Origin: Alphaproteobacteria bacterium
Lineage (GTDB): Bacteria > Pseudomonadota > Alphaproteobacteria > Rickettsiales > UBA998
NCBI GenBank assembly: GCA_004292675.1
Contig: RDXO01000022.1
Coordinates: 1 to 58,615 of the forward strand
Length of the DNA: 58,615 nt
Direction: 5' to 3'
Shown: piece by piece, positions 1 through 7,137 of the stretch
Numbering within the stretch: the stretch's first letter is position 1
Layout of the letters: every line of letters starts with the position of its first letter
Translations under genes and position numbers: made by a program
The notes under the pieces: generated by a model
Seen by the model: the letters and a program-made list of their open reading frames with translations, nothing else
Told to the model about the DNA's origin: nothing
Database searches by the model: none

Positions 1-1
1 C

Positions 2-103
2 TATAATCACTTGCTTCCACAAAAGGCAATAGGGTATAAAACACCAGCAGAAGCAATCGCAGAAGCTATGAACTCACCCAACCTGACGGGGATGGACATC
101 TAA
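2..103 (+). pseudogene. C-terminal end of an IS transposase (partial at window edge)
   Basis: The first 33 codons read YNHLLPQKAIGYKTPAEAI and onward to a TAA at 101-103. This resembles the tail of rve-type (IS3/IS481) transposases, where a YN...P...L/IGYKTP motif lies after the catalytic Glu. The start lies outside the window, so family and intactness cannot be judged. The 95 bases after it hold no gene. Confidence 0.6.
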
Positions 104-198
104 TGTTATAATATATTTTTTTTATATAGGCAAGGCGCTATAGTGCTATCATTATATAAATAATCACTCTCATTCCACACATAATAATATTGCTCCCT

Positions 199-750
199 AT
201 GACTGTTCTTCCGATTGTTATTTCCCCTGATCCCCGACTCAAGCAGCGTTCTGAGGCTGTCGCTTCTATCACACCCGACATCATTGCACTGGTAGAAAAT
301 ATGTTTGATACCATGTACGCATCGAACGGCATTGGGCTTGCTGCGGTGCAAGTGGGCGTACTCACACGCGTGATTGTGGTGGATACAGAATGGCATCCAC
401 GTGAACGCCATGAACACACCATCGCCATACGTGGCAATCCCATTGCCCTGATCAATCCTGAAATCATCCATAGTTCTGAAGATGAGCGTAGCCATGATGA
501 AGGATGCTTATCTTTCCCCGGACATTATTCCGAAGTCATCCGCCCTGATAGTATCACGGTGCGCTATCAAAACCTACAAGGTGAAGAATGCACCCTAGAA
601 GCAACGGGATTGCTATCAACCTGCCTACAACATGAGATCGATCATATGAATGGGATTGTGTTTGTGGATCATATTTCCCGCTTAAAACGCGAATTCATCA
701 TGCGCAAATTGATCAAAGCACAAAAAAATGCCACGACATTCGACTCATAA
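199..750 (+). CDS. def: Peptide deformylase
   Basis: Removes the formyl group from the N-terminal methionine of nascent proteins; a cytoplasmic metalloenzyme. All three family motifs are present: GIGLAAVQ (residues 44-51), EGCLS (101-105, metal ligand Cys103) and HEIDH (145-149, ligands His145 and His149, catalytic Glu146). The 183-residue length is normal. An upstream TTG at 190 is in frame, but ATG 199 gives the usual N-terminus; no strong ribosome site is visible. It is followed after 21 bp by fmt, so the enzymes that add and remove formyl groups are adjacent, the common bacterial arrangement. Confidence 0.95.
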   Translation: MTVLPIVISPDPRLKQRSEAVASITPDIIALVENMFDTMYASNGIGLAAVQVGVLTRVIVVDTEWHPRERHEHTIAIRGNPIALINPEIIHSSEDERSHDEGCLSFPGHYSEVIRPDSITVRYQNLQGEECTLEATGLLSTCLQHEIDHMNGIVFVDHISRLKREFIMRKLIKAQKNATTFDS

Positions 751-771
751 TCATTGAAGGAAACTATCTCT

Positions 772-1707
772 ATGCGCCTTGTGTTTATGGGAACACCTGA
801 TTTTTCTGTGCCAACATTGCGAGCCTTAATCCAAAGCACCGATCATGATCTATGCGCTGTCTATACGGCTACCCCTAAACCCGCAAAACGCGGTATGCAG
901 GTGCAAAAATCGCCCGTGCATCTGCTGGCAGAGGCTCACGGATATGAGGTGCGCACCCCTTTAAGCCTCAAAAGCACCGATGCGCACGAAGCCTTTAGAG
1001 AACTTCGCGCTGATATTGCCATCGTCATTGCCTATGGCTTATTATTACCCCAACCGATCCTTGATGCCTATCCACACGGATGCATCAACGTGCATCCATC
1101 TGATCTGCCACGGTGGCGTGGTGCTGCTCCTATTCAGCGTACTATCATGGCAGGAGATCGCCATACCGCCTTGTGCATGATGCAGATGGATGCAGGATTA
1201 GACACAGGTGCGGTATTAACACGCACTGCCTATGACGTGCCATGCACCATGACCGCTGGTATGTTGCATGATCACATGGCGGAAGCAGCAGCCCATGCCG
1301 TATTGCATTGTCTGCACGGCATCAACAACCAATCCTTGAGTGCCACCCCGCAAACAGAAGAAGGGGTGACGTATGCTACAAAGATTCGTAAAGAAGAAGC
1401 ATGGGTGAACCTTCAACGCAGCGCATCTGACGTGCAAGCCCACATTCACGGACTCAGCCCATCCCCTGCTGCCTATGTGATTGTGCATAATGAACGCGTG
1501 CGCTTGCTTGCCGTGGAAGTCGTGCATGATTCCAGCGATGCAATCATCGGCACGATCATCGATACCCACTTCACCATCAAAACGGGATGCGATGCTATCC
1601 GCCCGCGCATCATCCAACGCGAAGGCAAAAAACCTATGGAAACGGAGGCATGTCTACGCGGTTGGCACATCCCCATCGGCACAATGGTTGGCTATGCCAC
1701 GTTATAA
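772..1707 (+). CDS. fmt: Methionyl-tRNA formyltransferase
   Basis: Formylates initiator Met-tRNA using 10-formyl-THF. The N-terminus MRLVFMGTPDFSVP is diagnostic. Catalytic residues Asn106, His108 and Asp144 are all present within NVHPSDLPRWRGAAP and MQMDAGLDTG, at the same numbers as I recall for the E. coli enzyme. ATG 772 is preferred over an in-frame TTG at 754 because GAAGGA lies about 10 bases before it and it gives the canonical N-terminus. The product is 311 residues. Its last 14 bases overlap truA, so the two are translationally linked. Confidence 0.95.
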   Translation: MRLVFMGTPDFSVPTLRALIQSTDHDLCAVYTATPKPAKRGMQVQKSPVHLLAEAHGYEVRTPLSLKSTDAHEAFRELRADIAIVIAYGLLLPQPILDAYPHGCINVHPSDLPRWRGAAPIQRTIMAGDRHTALCMMQMDAGLDTGAVLTRTAYDVPCTMTAGMLHDHMAEAAAHAVLHCLHGINNQSLSATPQTEEGVTYATKIRKEEAWVNLQRSASDVQAHIHGLSPSPAAYVIVHNERVRLLAVEVVHDSSDAIIGTIIDTHFTIKTGCDAIRPRIIQREGKKPMETEACLRGWHIPIGTMVGYATL

Positions 1708-2455
1708 ACTCACCCTAGAATATGACGGCACGCCCTTTTCAGGATGGCAGCGTCAACCTCACGCTCCTTCCGTGCAGGCAACCTTAGAAGCGGCATGTCT
1801 TGCCTATTGCGGCGCAGATGTTACGGCACATTGCGCAGGGCGCACTGATGCAGGTGTCCATGCCTTAGGGCAAGTGGCGCATATGGATATTGCTCGTGGC
1901 GATGATGGCTTTCGGGTACGCGAGGCACTGAATGCGCATTTGCGCGGTAGTGGCGTAGTGGTACGCGAGGCAGAGCAGGTGGACGATAGCTTTCATGCGC
2001 GTTTTTCCGCAGTGCGGCGGCATTATCTCTATCGCATTGTTCATCGTCGCGCCCCATTAGCCCTTGATGCACAGCGGGCATGGCATATACCCTACCCCCT
2101 TGATGAAGACACCATGCGCGAAGCTGCCTCTTATTTACTTGGGCAACATGATTTTACATCCTTTCGGGATAGTGAATGTCAGGCGGAATCCCCCATACGT
2201 ACCTTAGACGCACTCGATATTCACCGCATTGGGGAAGAACTGCATCTACGCCTTCACGCCCGATCATTCTTGCATCATCAGGTGCGCATTATCACGGGTA
2301 CATTGATTGAAGTGGCACGCGGCAAACGCTCCGCACACGCCATCCACGACATCTTAAAAGCACGTCAACGTTGCGCTGCAGGAGTCACCGCTCCTGCCCA
2401 TGGTTTATATTTTACGCATGTGGACTATAGATTATCTTCTCACCACCCCTCATGA
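1694..2455 (+). CDS. truA: tRNA pseudouridine(38-40) synthase TruA
   Basis: Makes pseudouridine at positions 38-40 of the tRNA anticodon arm. The CAGRTDAGVHA motif carries the catalytic Asp52; the N-terminus YKLTLEYDGTPFSGWQRQ and RSFLHHQVRI are family hallmarks. The start at 1694 lies inside the end of fmt (14-bp overlap). TruA proteins normally end soon after GLYFTHVDY; here six extra residues (SSHHPS) and the TGA stop are read from the terminal repeat of a mobile repeat that begins at 2439, so the native stop appears to have been replaced. Confidence 0.94.
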   Translation: MPRYKLTLEYDGTPFSGWQRQPHAPSVQATLEAACLAYCGADVTAHCAGRTDAGVHALGQVAHMDIARGDDGFRVREALNAHLRGSGVVVREAEQVDDSFHARFSAVRRHYLYRIVHRRAPLALDAQRAWHIPYPLDEDTMREAASYLLGQHDFTSFRDSECQAESPIRTLDALDIHRIGEELHLRLHARSFLHHQVRIITGTLIEVARGKRSAHAIHDILKARQRCAAGVTAPAHGLYFTHVDYRLSSHHPS

Positions 2456-2543
2456 TATATGAATGGTTTACTCCCCCGCCTGCGGGGGAGCATAAGACCG
2501 AATGCATAGCGTGCAATATTTACATAATATGAAGGGTGGTGAG
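2439..2543 (+). mobile_element. Family A MITE-like element, short form
   Basis: A 105-bp element with terminal inverted repeats CTCACCACCCCTCAT (2439-2453) and ATGAAGGGTGGTGAG (2529-2543). It carries a perfect CTCCCCCGC/GCGGGGGAG hairpin. The flanks GATTATCTT (2430-2438) and GATTATCAT (2544-2552) look like a 9-bp target duplication with one change. It encodes no protein, so it would need a transposase in trans. The left end overlaps the truA stop codon. Confidence 0.75.
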
Positions 2544-2586
2544 GATTATCATAAAGAATGCTTGAGTCTCATAAGAAAATATGATT

Positions 2587-2713
2587 TATAGTCGTTTGAC
2601 TAAAAAATGACTCATTTTTTATGTCAAAGAACGACTATAACTCTATAGTTTATAGTGCTTTTACCCTTATATAATTGCCGATTAATCAGTAATTATATAA
2701 GGGTAGCACTATA
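2587..2713 (+). repeat. Family B twin-hairpin repeat, complete copy
   Basis: Two adjacent palindromes. The first (2587-2639) runs TATAGTCGTTTGAC ... CGACTATA; the second (2651-2713) runs TATAGTGCTTTTACCC ... GGGTAGCACTATA. An 11-bp spacer separates them. The same pair in the same relative order occurs at 38541-38666 (inverted), with partial copies at 34729-34813 and 47030-47116. It occupies most of the gap before argG, and its right end is 26 bp before the argG start. Confidence 0.8.
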
Positions 2714-2739
2714 TAGCACATTCACAGGGAGCATCTGAT

Positions 2740-3954
2740 ATGAGCATCAACGAACATCTAAAAAATCAAAAAGTCGTCCTCGCATATTCAGGAGGGCTTG
2801 ATACTTCCGTGATTTTACGCTGGTTGCAAGATGAATATAATGCCGAAGTGATTACCTTCACCGCTGATTTAGGGCAAGGGGAAGAACTAGAGCCAGCACG
2901 CCAAAAAGCCATCTTGCTTGGTATCAAAGCGGAGCATATTTTTATCGATGATCTGAAAGAAGAATTTGTGCGTGATTATGTTTTCCCGATGTTTCGTGCC
3001 AACACACTTTATGAAGGCACATACCTTCTTGGAACATCCATTGCACGCCCCCTTATTGCTAAGCGTCAAATTGAGATTGCCCGCAATGTTGGGGCAAACA
3101 TCGTATCACACGGTGCGACAGGCAAAGGCAATGACCAAGTGCGCTTTGAATTAGGCTATTACGCCCTCAAACCCGATGTGCGCGTGATTGCGCCGTGGCG
3201 TGAATGGGATTTGAACTCTCGCACTAAACTGATTGACTATGCACAACGTCATCAGATTCCTGTTGCCAAAGATAAACATGATGAACCGCCTTATTCCATG
3301 GATGCGAATTTGTTGCATATCTCCTATGAAGGAAAGATGCTGGAAGATCCGTGGGTTGCGCCCGATGCTTCCATGTTCCGCTGGACGGTGTCTCCTCAAG
3401 ATGCGCCCGAATCAGGAGAAACCATCACCCTTACGTTTGACAAAGGCGATGCTATTGCCTTAAATGGCGAACCGCTCTCCCCTGCTACCTTGCTTGCACG
3501 GCTCAATCAGATTGGTGGCGCGTATGGCATAGGACGTGTGGATCTGGTAGAAAATCGCTATGTCGGCATGAAATCACGTGGCGTGTATGAAACACCGGGG
3601 GGAACAATTTTGCTGCACGCGCATCGCGCTATCGAATCCATCACCTTAGATCGTGGGGCTGCACATCTCAAAGATGAGTTGATGCCACGTTATGCGGAAC
3701 TGATTTATAATGGCTATTGGTTTGCGCCTGAACGCCTTATGCTGCAAGCAGCGATTGACGCATCGCAAATAGGTGTATGCGGTGAGGTGCGCTTGCATCT
3801 TTATAAAGGCAATGTGATTGTGGAAGGGCGTAAGTCGGATCGTAGCCTCTATTCCGCTGCACATGTGACCTTTGAAGAAGATGTCGTTTATGATCAACGC
3901 GATGCTGCAGGCTTTATCCGCCTCAATGCCCTGCGTTTGCGTTTAGCAGGATAA
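2740..3954 (+). CDS. argG: Argininosuccinate synthase
   Basis: ATP-dependent condensation of citrulline and aspartate, the penultimate step of arginine synthesis. The PP-loop [10 protein letters not shown] (residues 15-24) binds ATP; DLGQGEE and [13 protein letters not shown] are further family signatures. The 404-residue length is normal. GGGAG lies upstream of ATG 2740. No argH or other arg gene is in the window, so it stands alone between a repeat and a convergent toxin-antitoxin pair; the 3' ends are 22 bp apart. Confidence 0.96.
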   Translation: MSINEHLKNQKVVLAYSGGLDTSVILRWLQDEYNAEVITFTADLGQGEELEPARQKAILLGIKAEHIFIDDLKEEFVRDYVFPMFRANTLYEGTYLLGTSIARPLIAKRQIEIARNVGANIVSHGATGKGNDQVRFELGYYALKPDVRVIAPWREWDLNSRTKLIDYAQRHQIPVAKDKHDEPPYSMDANLLHISYEGKMLEDPWVAPDASMFRWTVSPQDAPESGETITLTFDKGDAIALNGEPLSPATLLARLNQIGGAYGIGRVDLVENRYVGMKSRGVYETPGGTILLHAHRAIESITLDRGAAHLKDELMPRYAELIYNGYWFAPERLMLQAAIDASQIGVCGEVRLHLYKGNVIVEGRKSDRSLYSAAHVTFEEDVVYDQRDAAGFIRLNALRLRLAG

Positions 3955-3976
3955 TGGCTGATAGTGCTTCCTACTC

Positions 3977-4342
3977 TTATGCCAATATATCCAACGGAAC
4001 ATCAAGAGCTTGGGCGATAGCTTTCATGGTCGTGATGCTCCCATGTTTTTTGCCATTCTCAATATCAGAGATCAGTGATTGCTTGATTCCTGTTGCGCTC
4101 GCAAGCTGCATTTGCGACATGCCACGCCACTTACGCAACGCAACCATGCCCTTGCTCACGCTGGATTCTAAAGCATCCCACACTTCAAGAGGAAGCGCAG
4201 GTTCATTACGCGCAATCGCACCATCAAAAGCACGAATATCTTCCAGCATCTCTGCATCTTCTGCAAGTTTTTCATAGATATGGAGAGGCAGAACAATACA
4301 TGCTTCTCCGTTGCGTTCTATTTTTTCAAATTCCATAGTCAA
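3977..4342 (-). CDS. HTH-type antitoxin (Xre/HigA-like)
   Basis: A 121-residue protein with a C-terminal Xre-type helix-turn-helix from about residue 74 (MSQMQLASATGIKQSLISDI, then TTMKAIAQALDVPLDIL). The N-terminal half is a charged helical region likely to wrap the toxin. It lies 12 bp downstream of a RelE/ParE-like toxin gene on the same strand. Toxin-first order with an HTH antitoxin is typical of HigBA/RelE-Xre modules. It probably represses its own operon at the direct repeats 4622-4678. No further subfamily is claimed. Confidence 0.82.
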   Translation of the reverse strand: MTMEFEKIERNGEACIVLPLHIYEKLAEDAEMLEDIRAFDGAIARNEPALPLEVWDALESSVSKGMVALRKWRGMSQMQLASATGIKQSLISDIENGKKHGSITTMKAIAQALDVPLDILA

Positions 4343-4354
4343 ATTTCCTTAGTT

Positions 4355-4615
4355 TTAGTGTCTATATGCATCGCCACGAGGCAAAACATCTACGACCAAC
4401 AAGACCAACTGATTATTATTAATCGTGTACAGTACGCGCCAGTCTCCCACACGTAGGCGGTATCCATCGCGCCCTTGCAATTTAGTTACATTATTATGCA
4501 CCCCATGCGGATCGCGTGCGATATGTTCCACCTTCTCAAGAATCTGTGCTGCTTTAGCGGACTGCATGTTCTTAAGCGATTGTTGCGCAGACTTCGTGTA
4601 GATGATTGTATGCAT
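4355..4615 (-). CDS. RelE/ParE-superfamily toxin
   Basis: An 86-residue basic protein beginning MHTIIYTKSAQQSLKNM, with the superfamily core LQGRDGYRLRVGDWRVLYTI and a final strand LVLLVVDVLPRGDAYR. These features match RelE-type ribosome-dependent mRNA interferases; the RLRVGDWRV strand and terminal R..Y are conserved. The reading frame is open further upstream into a family D repeat (reading SWTPAFAGVTN), but that is repeat sequence; ATG 4615 gives the canonical N-terminus and leaves the operator region non-coding. Partner antitoxin follows at 3977-4342. Confidence 0.85.
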   Translation of the reverse strand: MHTIIYTKSAQQSLKNMQSAKAAQILEKVEHIARDPHGVHNNVTKLQGRDGYRLRVGDWRVLYTINNNQLVLLVVDVLPRGDAYRH

Positions 4616-4621
4616 GGAAAT

Positions 4622-4678
4622 AATATATCTTATAGTGATATTTATTGCAAGCAAAATATATCTATAAGTGATATTTAT
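4622..4678 (-). promoter_or_regulatory. Direct-repeat operator of the toxin-antitoxin operon
   Basis: Two near-identical 24-bp copies, AATATATCTTATAGTGATATTTAT (4622-4645, its last 18 bases partly symmetric) and a second copy at 4655-4678 differing at two central positions, lie just upstream of the toxin start. They are spaced 33 bp, about three helical turns, as expected for cooperative binding by the HTH antitoxin. The function is inferred from position. Confidence 0.6.
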
Positions 4679-4720
4679 AGTACTTTGAGACCTACGCATA
4701 ACCCATAAAACCAACACATT

Positions 4721-4748
4721 CGTCACTCCTGCGAAGGCAGGAGTCCAG
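4721..4748 (+). repeat. Family D repeat (CGTCACTCCTGC... half-palindrome)
   Basis: 28 bp: CGTCACTCCTGCGAAGGCAG followed by GAGTCCAG. The inner CTCCTGC...GCAGGAG forms a hairpin. Near-identical copies occur as a head-to-head pair at 46952-47021. On the minus strand it abuts the rsmB stop codon (4749-4751). Confidence 0.75.
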
Positions 4749-6059
4749 CTACGCGCTATATTTTTTCTCAATCAACGCCGCAAAAAAACCATCCATACCG
4801 CCCTCATCACGGTGCATAAAAGGAAGCGAACGATACGCGCCTTGCGCATTCAAGAAGGATGATGGTATGGTATCAAAAGGCACTAAGCGATACCGATCCC
4901 CATGCAGTTTGAGTAATTTCGCTACATGATCCTCTCCTTCACTCTTAAACAATGAACAGGTGCAAAAGAGCAAAATACCGCCCTCTTTCAACCATTCTAA
5001 GGTGCGGTACATCATACGTTCTTGCAATACGCTTAATTCCGTAATCGCACTTGCACCATTCAGATGATAGAGTATATCAGGGTTACGACGCAATGTACCC
5101 GTGGCAGAACAAGGAGCATCCAGCACGATCATATCGTATAATTCAAAAGGTTCATCCTGCAAAATATCAACACATGCAACATCAGCATGAAGCTGGGTAC
5201 GCGCAAGATTTTCATGCAGCAACCGTAGGCGATCATGCGAGCGATCCCACGCGGTCACCTTCCCCCCATAAGCAGCAAGCTGCATGGTTTTTCCTCCGGG
5301 GGCTGCACATGCATCGAGAATCTGCTTATCGCGTATGAGGTGCTGCAATGCATAAAGTGGCAGGGCAGCGGCGGCATCTTGCACCCACCATTCCCCCTCC
5401 TCATAGCCTTCTTGGCTGCGGATTTCGCCCGTGAGATGACTACGCCATGACGCAGGCGTGATAGCATAAGCGTAAGGCTCTAATGTTGCGTACGGATCAC
5501 GCAAAGTGCGATCCCACACCGTGACATCGGCAAAACTTGCACTCAAAATAGCAAGTGCTTTATCACGTCCATAATCTTTTTTCAGTTGTTTCAGCAACCA
5601 TGCAGGTACATGCTGATGCCATGTAGTATCCGCCTCATTCAATGGTTGCTCCATCACTTTTTTCAGTACGACATTTATCACGCCCGATACACGCCCTAGC
5701 CCCGCATGTTTGGCACATTCCACCGCACCATCCACGGCAGCATAGGCAGGAATATGCATACGATGAATCTGCATCGTCGCTAGGGCAAGAATATAACGTG
5801 CGTGCAGGGGAAACTGATTCCACGGTTTGTTCAAAAATTGGCTAAGATATGGGATTAAACGCGGCATATGCTTAATGGTGGCACGCACACAATGTTCAAT
5901 GAAGGCATAATCTTGTGCAGAAAGCTCTGGTGAATCATGACGCATATGCGCAAAAACGCGATCTAAGGAACGATGATGCTCCAGCACATCAATCAGACAA
6001 TGCAACATAGCAAGGCGCGCTGCAACGCCTTCTTTTTTCGGTTGGGAACTACTCATCAT
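4749..6059 (-). CDS. rsmB: 16S rRNA (cytosine(967)-C(5))-methyltransferase RsmB-like
   Basis: SAM-dependent m5C methyltransferase of 16S rRNA (RsmB/NOP2/Sun family). The N-terminal NusB-like RNA-binding domain (about residues 10-130) is followed by a Rossmann methyltransferase with DACAAPGGKT (SAM binding), DAPCSATGTLRRNPDI (catalytic-base Cys motif) and FCTCSLFKSEGE (nucleophile Cys motif). ATG 6059 gives MMSSSQPKKEG and a typical 436 residues; an extended reading to 6155 would overlap the divergent prepilin peptidase gene and is less likely. The stop codon touches a family D repeat. Confidence 0.9.
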   Translation of the reverse strand: MMSSSQPKKEGVAARLAMLHCLIDVLEHHRSLDRVFAHMRHDSPELSAQDYAFIEHCVRATIKHMPRLIPYLSQFLNKPWNQFPLHARYILALATMQIHRMHIPAYAAVDGAVECAKHAGLGRVSGVINVVLKKVMEQPLNEADTTWHQHVPAWLLKQLKKDYGRDKALAILSASFADVTVWDRTLRDPYATLEPYAYAITPASWRSHLTGEIRSQEGYEEGEWWVQDAAAALPLYALQHLIRDKQILDACAAPGGKTMQLAAYGGKVTAWDRSHDRLRLLHENLARTQLHADVACVDILQDEPFELYDMIVLDAPCSATGTLRRNPDILYHLNGASAITELSVLQERMMYRTLEWLKEGGILLFCTCSLFKSEGEDHVAKLLKLHGDRYRLVPFDTIPSSFLNAQGAYRSLPFMHRDEGGMDGFFAALIEKKYSA

Positions 6060-6133
6060 GCGGTGCTTATAGCATGATGATGTACGAATAGCCATCAAGA
6101 AAATCTTCACTTTTTTCTGATAAGGATGGATCG

Positions 6134-6928
6134 ATGTATTCTTTTGAACCCGCACTCAGCGAAATAATCATGTTCCTTATCTTAGGCATGTGCTTTGGAA
6201 GCCTAAACAGTTTACTGATTTATCGCTTACCTCGCACTATGCCGATTGGTCGCACACGCTCGCGTTGCCCTTCGTGCCATCATACGTTAGGAGTACGTGA
6301 TCTCATACCTCTGGTGAGTTGGTTGGTACACCGTGGATCGTGCCGTTATTGCGGTGTACGCATATCATGGCGTTATCCTATGCTTGAATGTAGTATGGGG
6401 CTTATTTTTTATGGTGTCTATAGCATGTATGGCATGACATGGATGGCGGTATGTATCGCCGTATTTTTATCACAATTAATGGCATTATGTATCATTGATT
6501 ATCAGCATCGTATTATCCCTGATCAGTTGCAGATAAGCCTCGCAATCACCGCATTCATCTATCACGCCCTAAAAGGCACACATATCGCCGATCCTTTGGC
6601 AGGCATAATCGTTGGGCTTGGCATAGGGCTAGCACTGCATCACGGCTTCCGTATCCTAAGGAATAAAGAAGGCTTAGGTTTTGGTGATGTCAAATTCATC
6701 ACCGTTTCTGGCATGTGGCTTGGAACATTGCCCCTTGTACCCTATTTCTTTTATGCAGGATGCTTAGGTATCATCTCAGCCTTATTATGGCGTTTGGTGA
6801 ATCCCGATCCTCGTTTCCCTTTTGGACCTGCACTAGCAATGAGCTTAGCTTTGTTGGTTGTGCATCCGCCAATTAGTTTATGGCTAGAAGATGCCATCCT
6901 TTTTATCATTATGATGCAACCGCACTAA
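6134..6928 (+). CDS. Prepilin peptidase (A24 family, PilD/GspO-like)
   Basis: An inner-membrane aspartic protease that cleaves, and often N-methylates, type IV prepilins or pseudopilins. GSLNSLLIYRLP, a zinc-type CPSC...CRYC pair in the first cytoplasmic loop, IDYQHRIIPD (first catalytic Asp) and GFGDVK (second catalytic Asp) are all present, with about seven to eight membrane segments in 264 residues. AAGGATGG precedes ATG 6134. No pilin or secretin gene is in the window, so its substrate is elsewhere. It is divergent from rsmB. Confidence 0.93.
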   Translation: MYSFEPALSEIIMFLILGMCFGSLNSLLIYRLPRTMPIGRTRSRCPSCHHTLGVRDLIPLVSWLVHRGSCRYCGVRISWRYPMLECSMGLIFYGVYSMYGMTWMAVCIAVFLSQLMALCIIDYQHRIIPDQLQISLAITAFIYHALKGTHIADPLAGIIVGLGIGLALHHGFRILRNKEGLGFGDVKFITVSGMWLGTLPLVPYFFYAGCLGIISALLWRLVNPDPRFPFGPALAMSLALLVVHPPISLWLEDAILFIIMMQPH

Positions 6929-7137
6929 ATTCATTTACCTACTTTTGGTATATTTGCTCTATTAAAGCATCTCTATTCTACTACGCATCTTGATGTGGGA
7001 TAGTGCTATCATTAAAGAAAATACCCATCTATGCACATAATATGATAGTTCATGTTGCATTTTATAGTAGAAACAAGTAACAAAAACTATCTAGGGGGCA
7101 TTTATGCTTCTATGGTTGTGATTAAAGAGTACGAATA

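Noticed and set aside
4616..4771. Upstream extension of the RelE-like toxin reading SWTPAFAGVTN
   Set aside because: This part is a translated family D repeat plus the operator region; the conserved toxin N-terminus starts at 4615.
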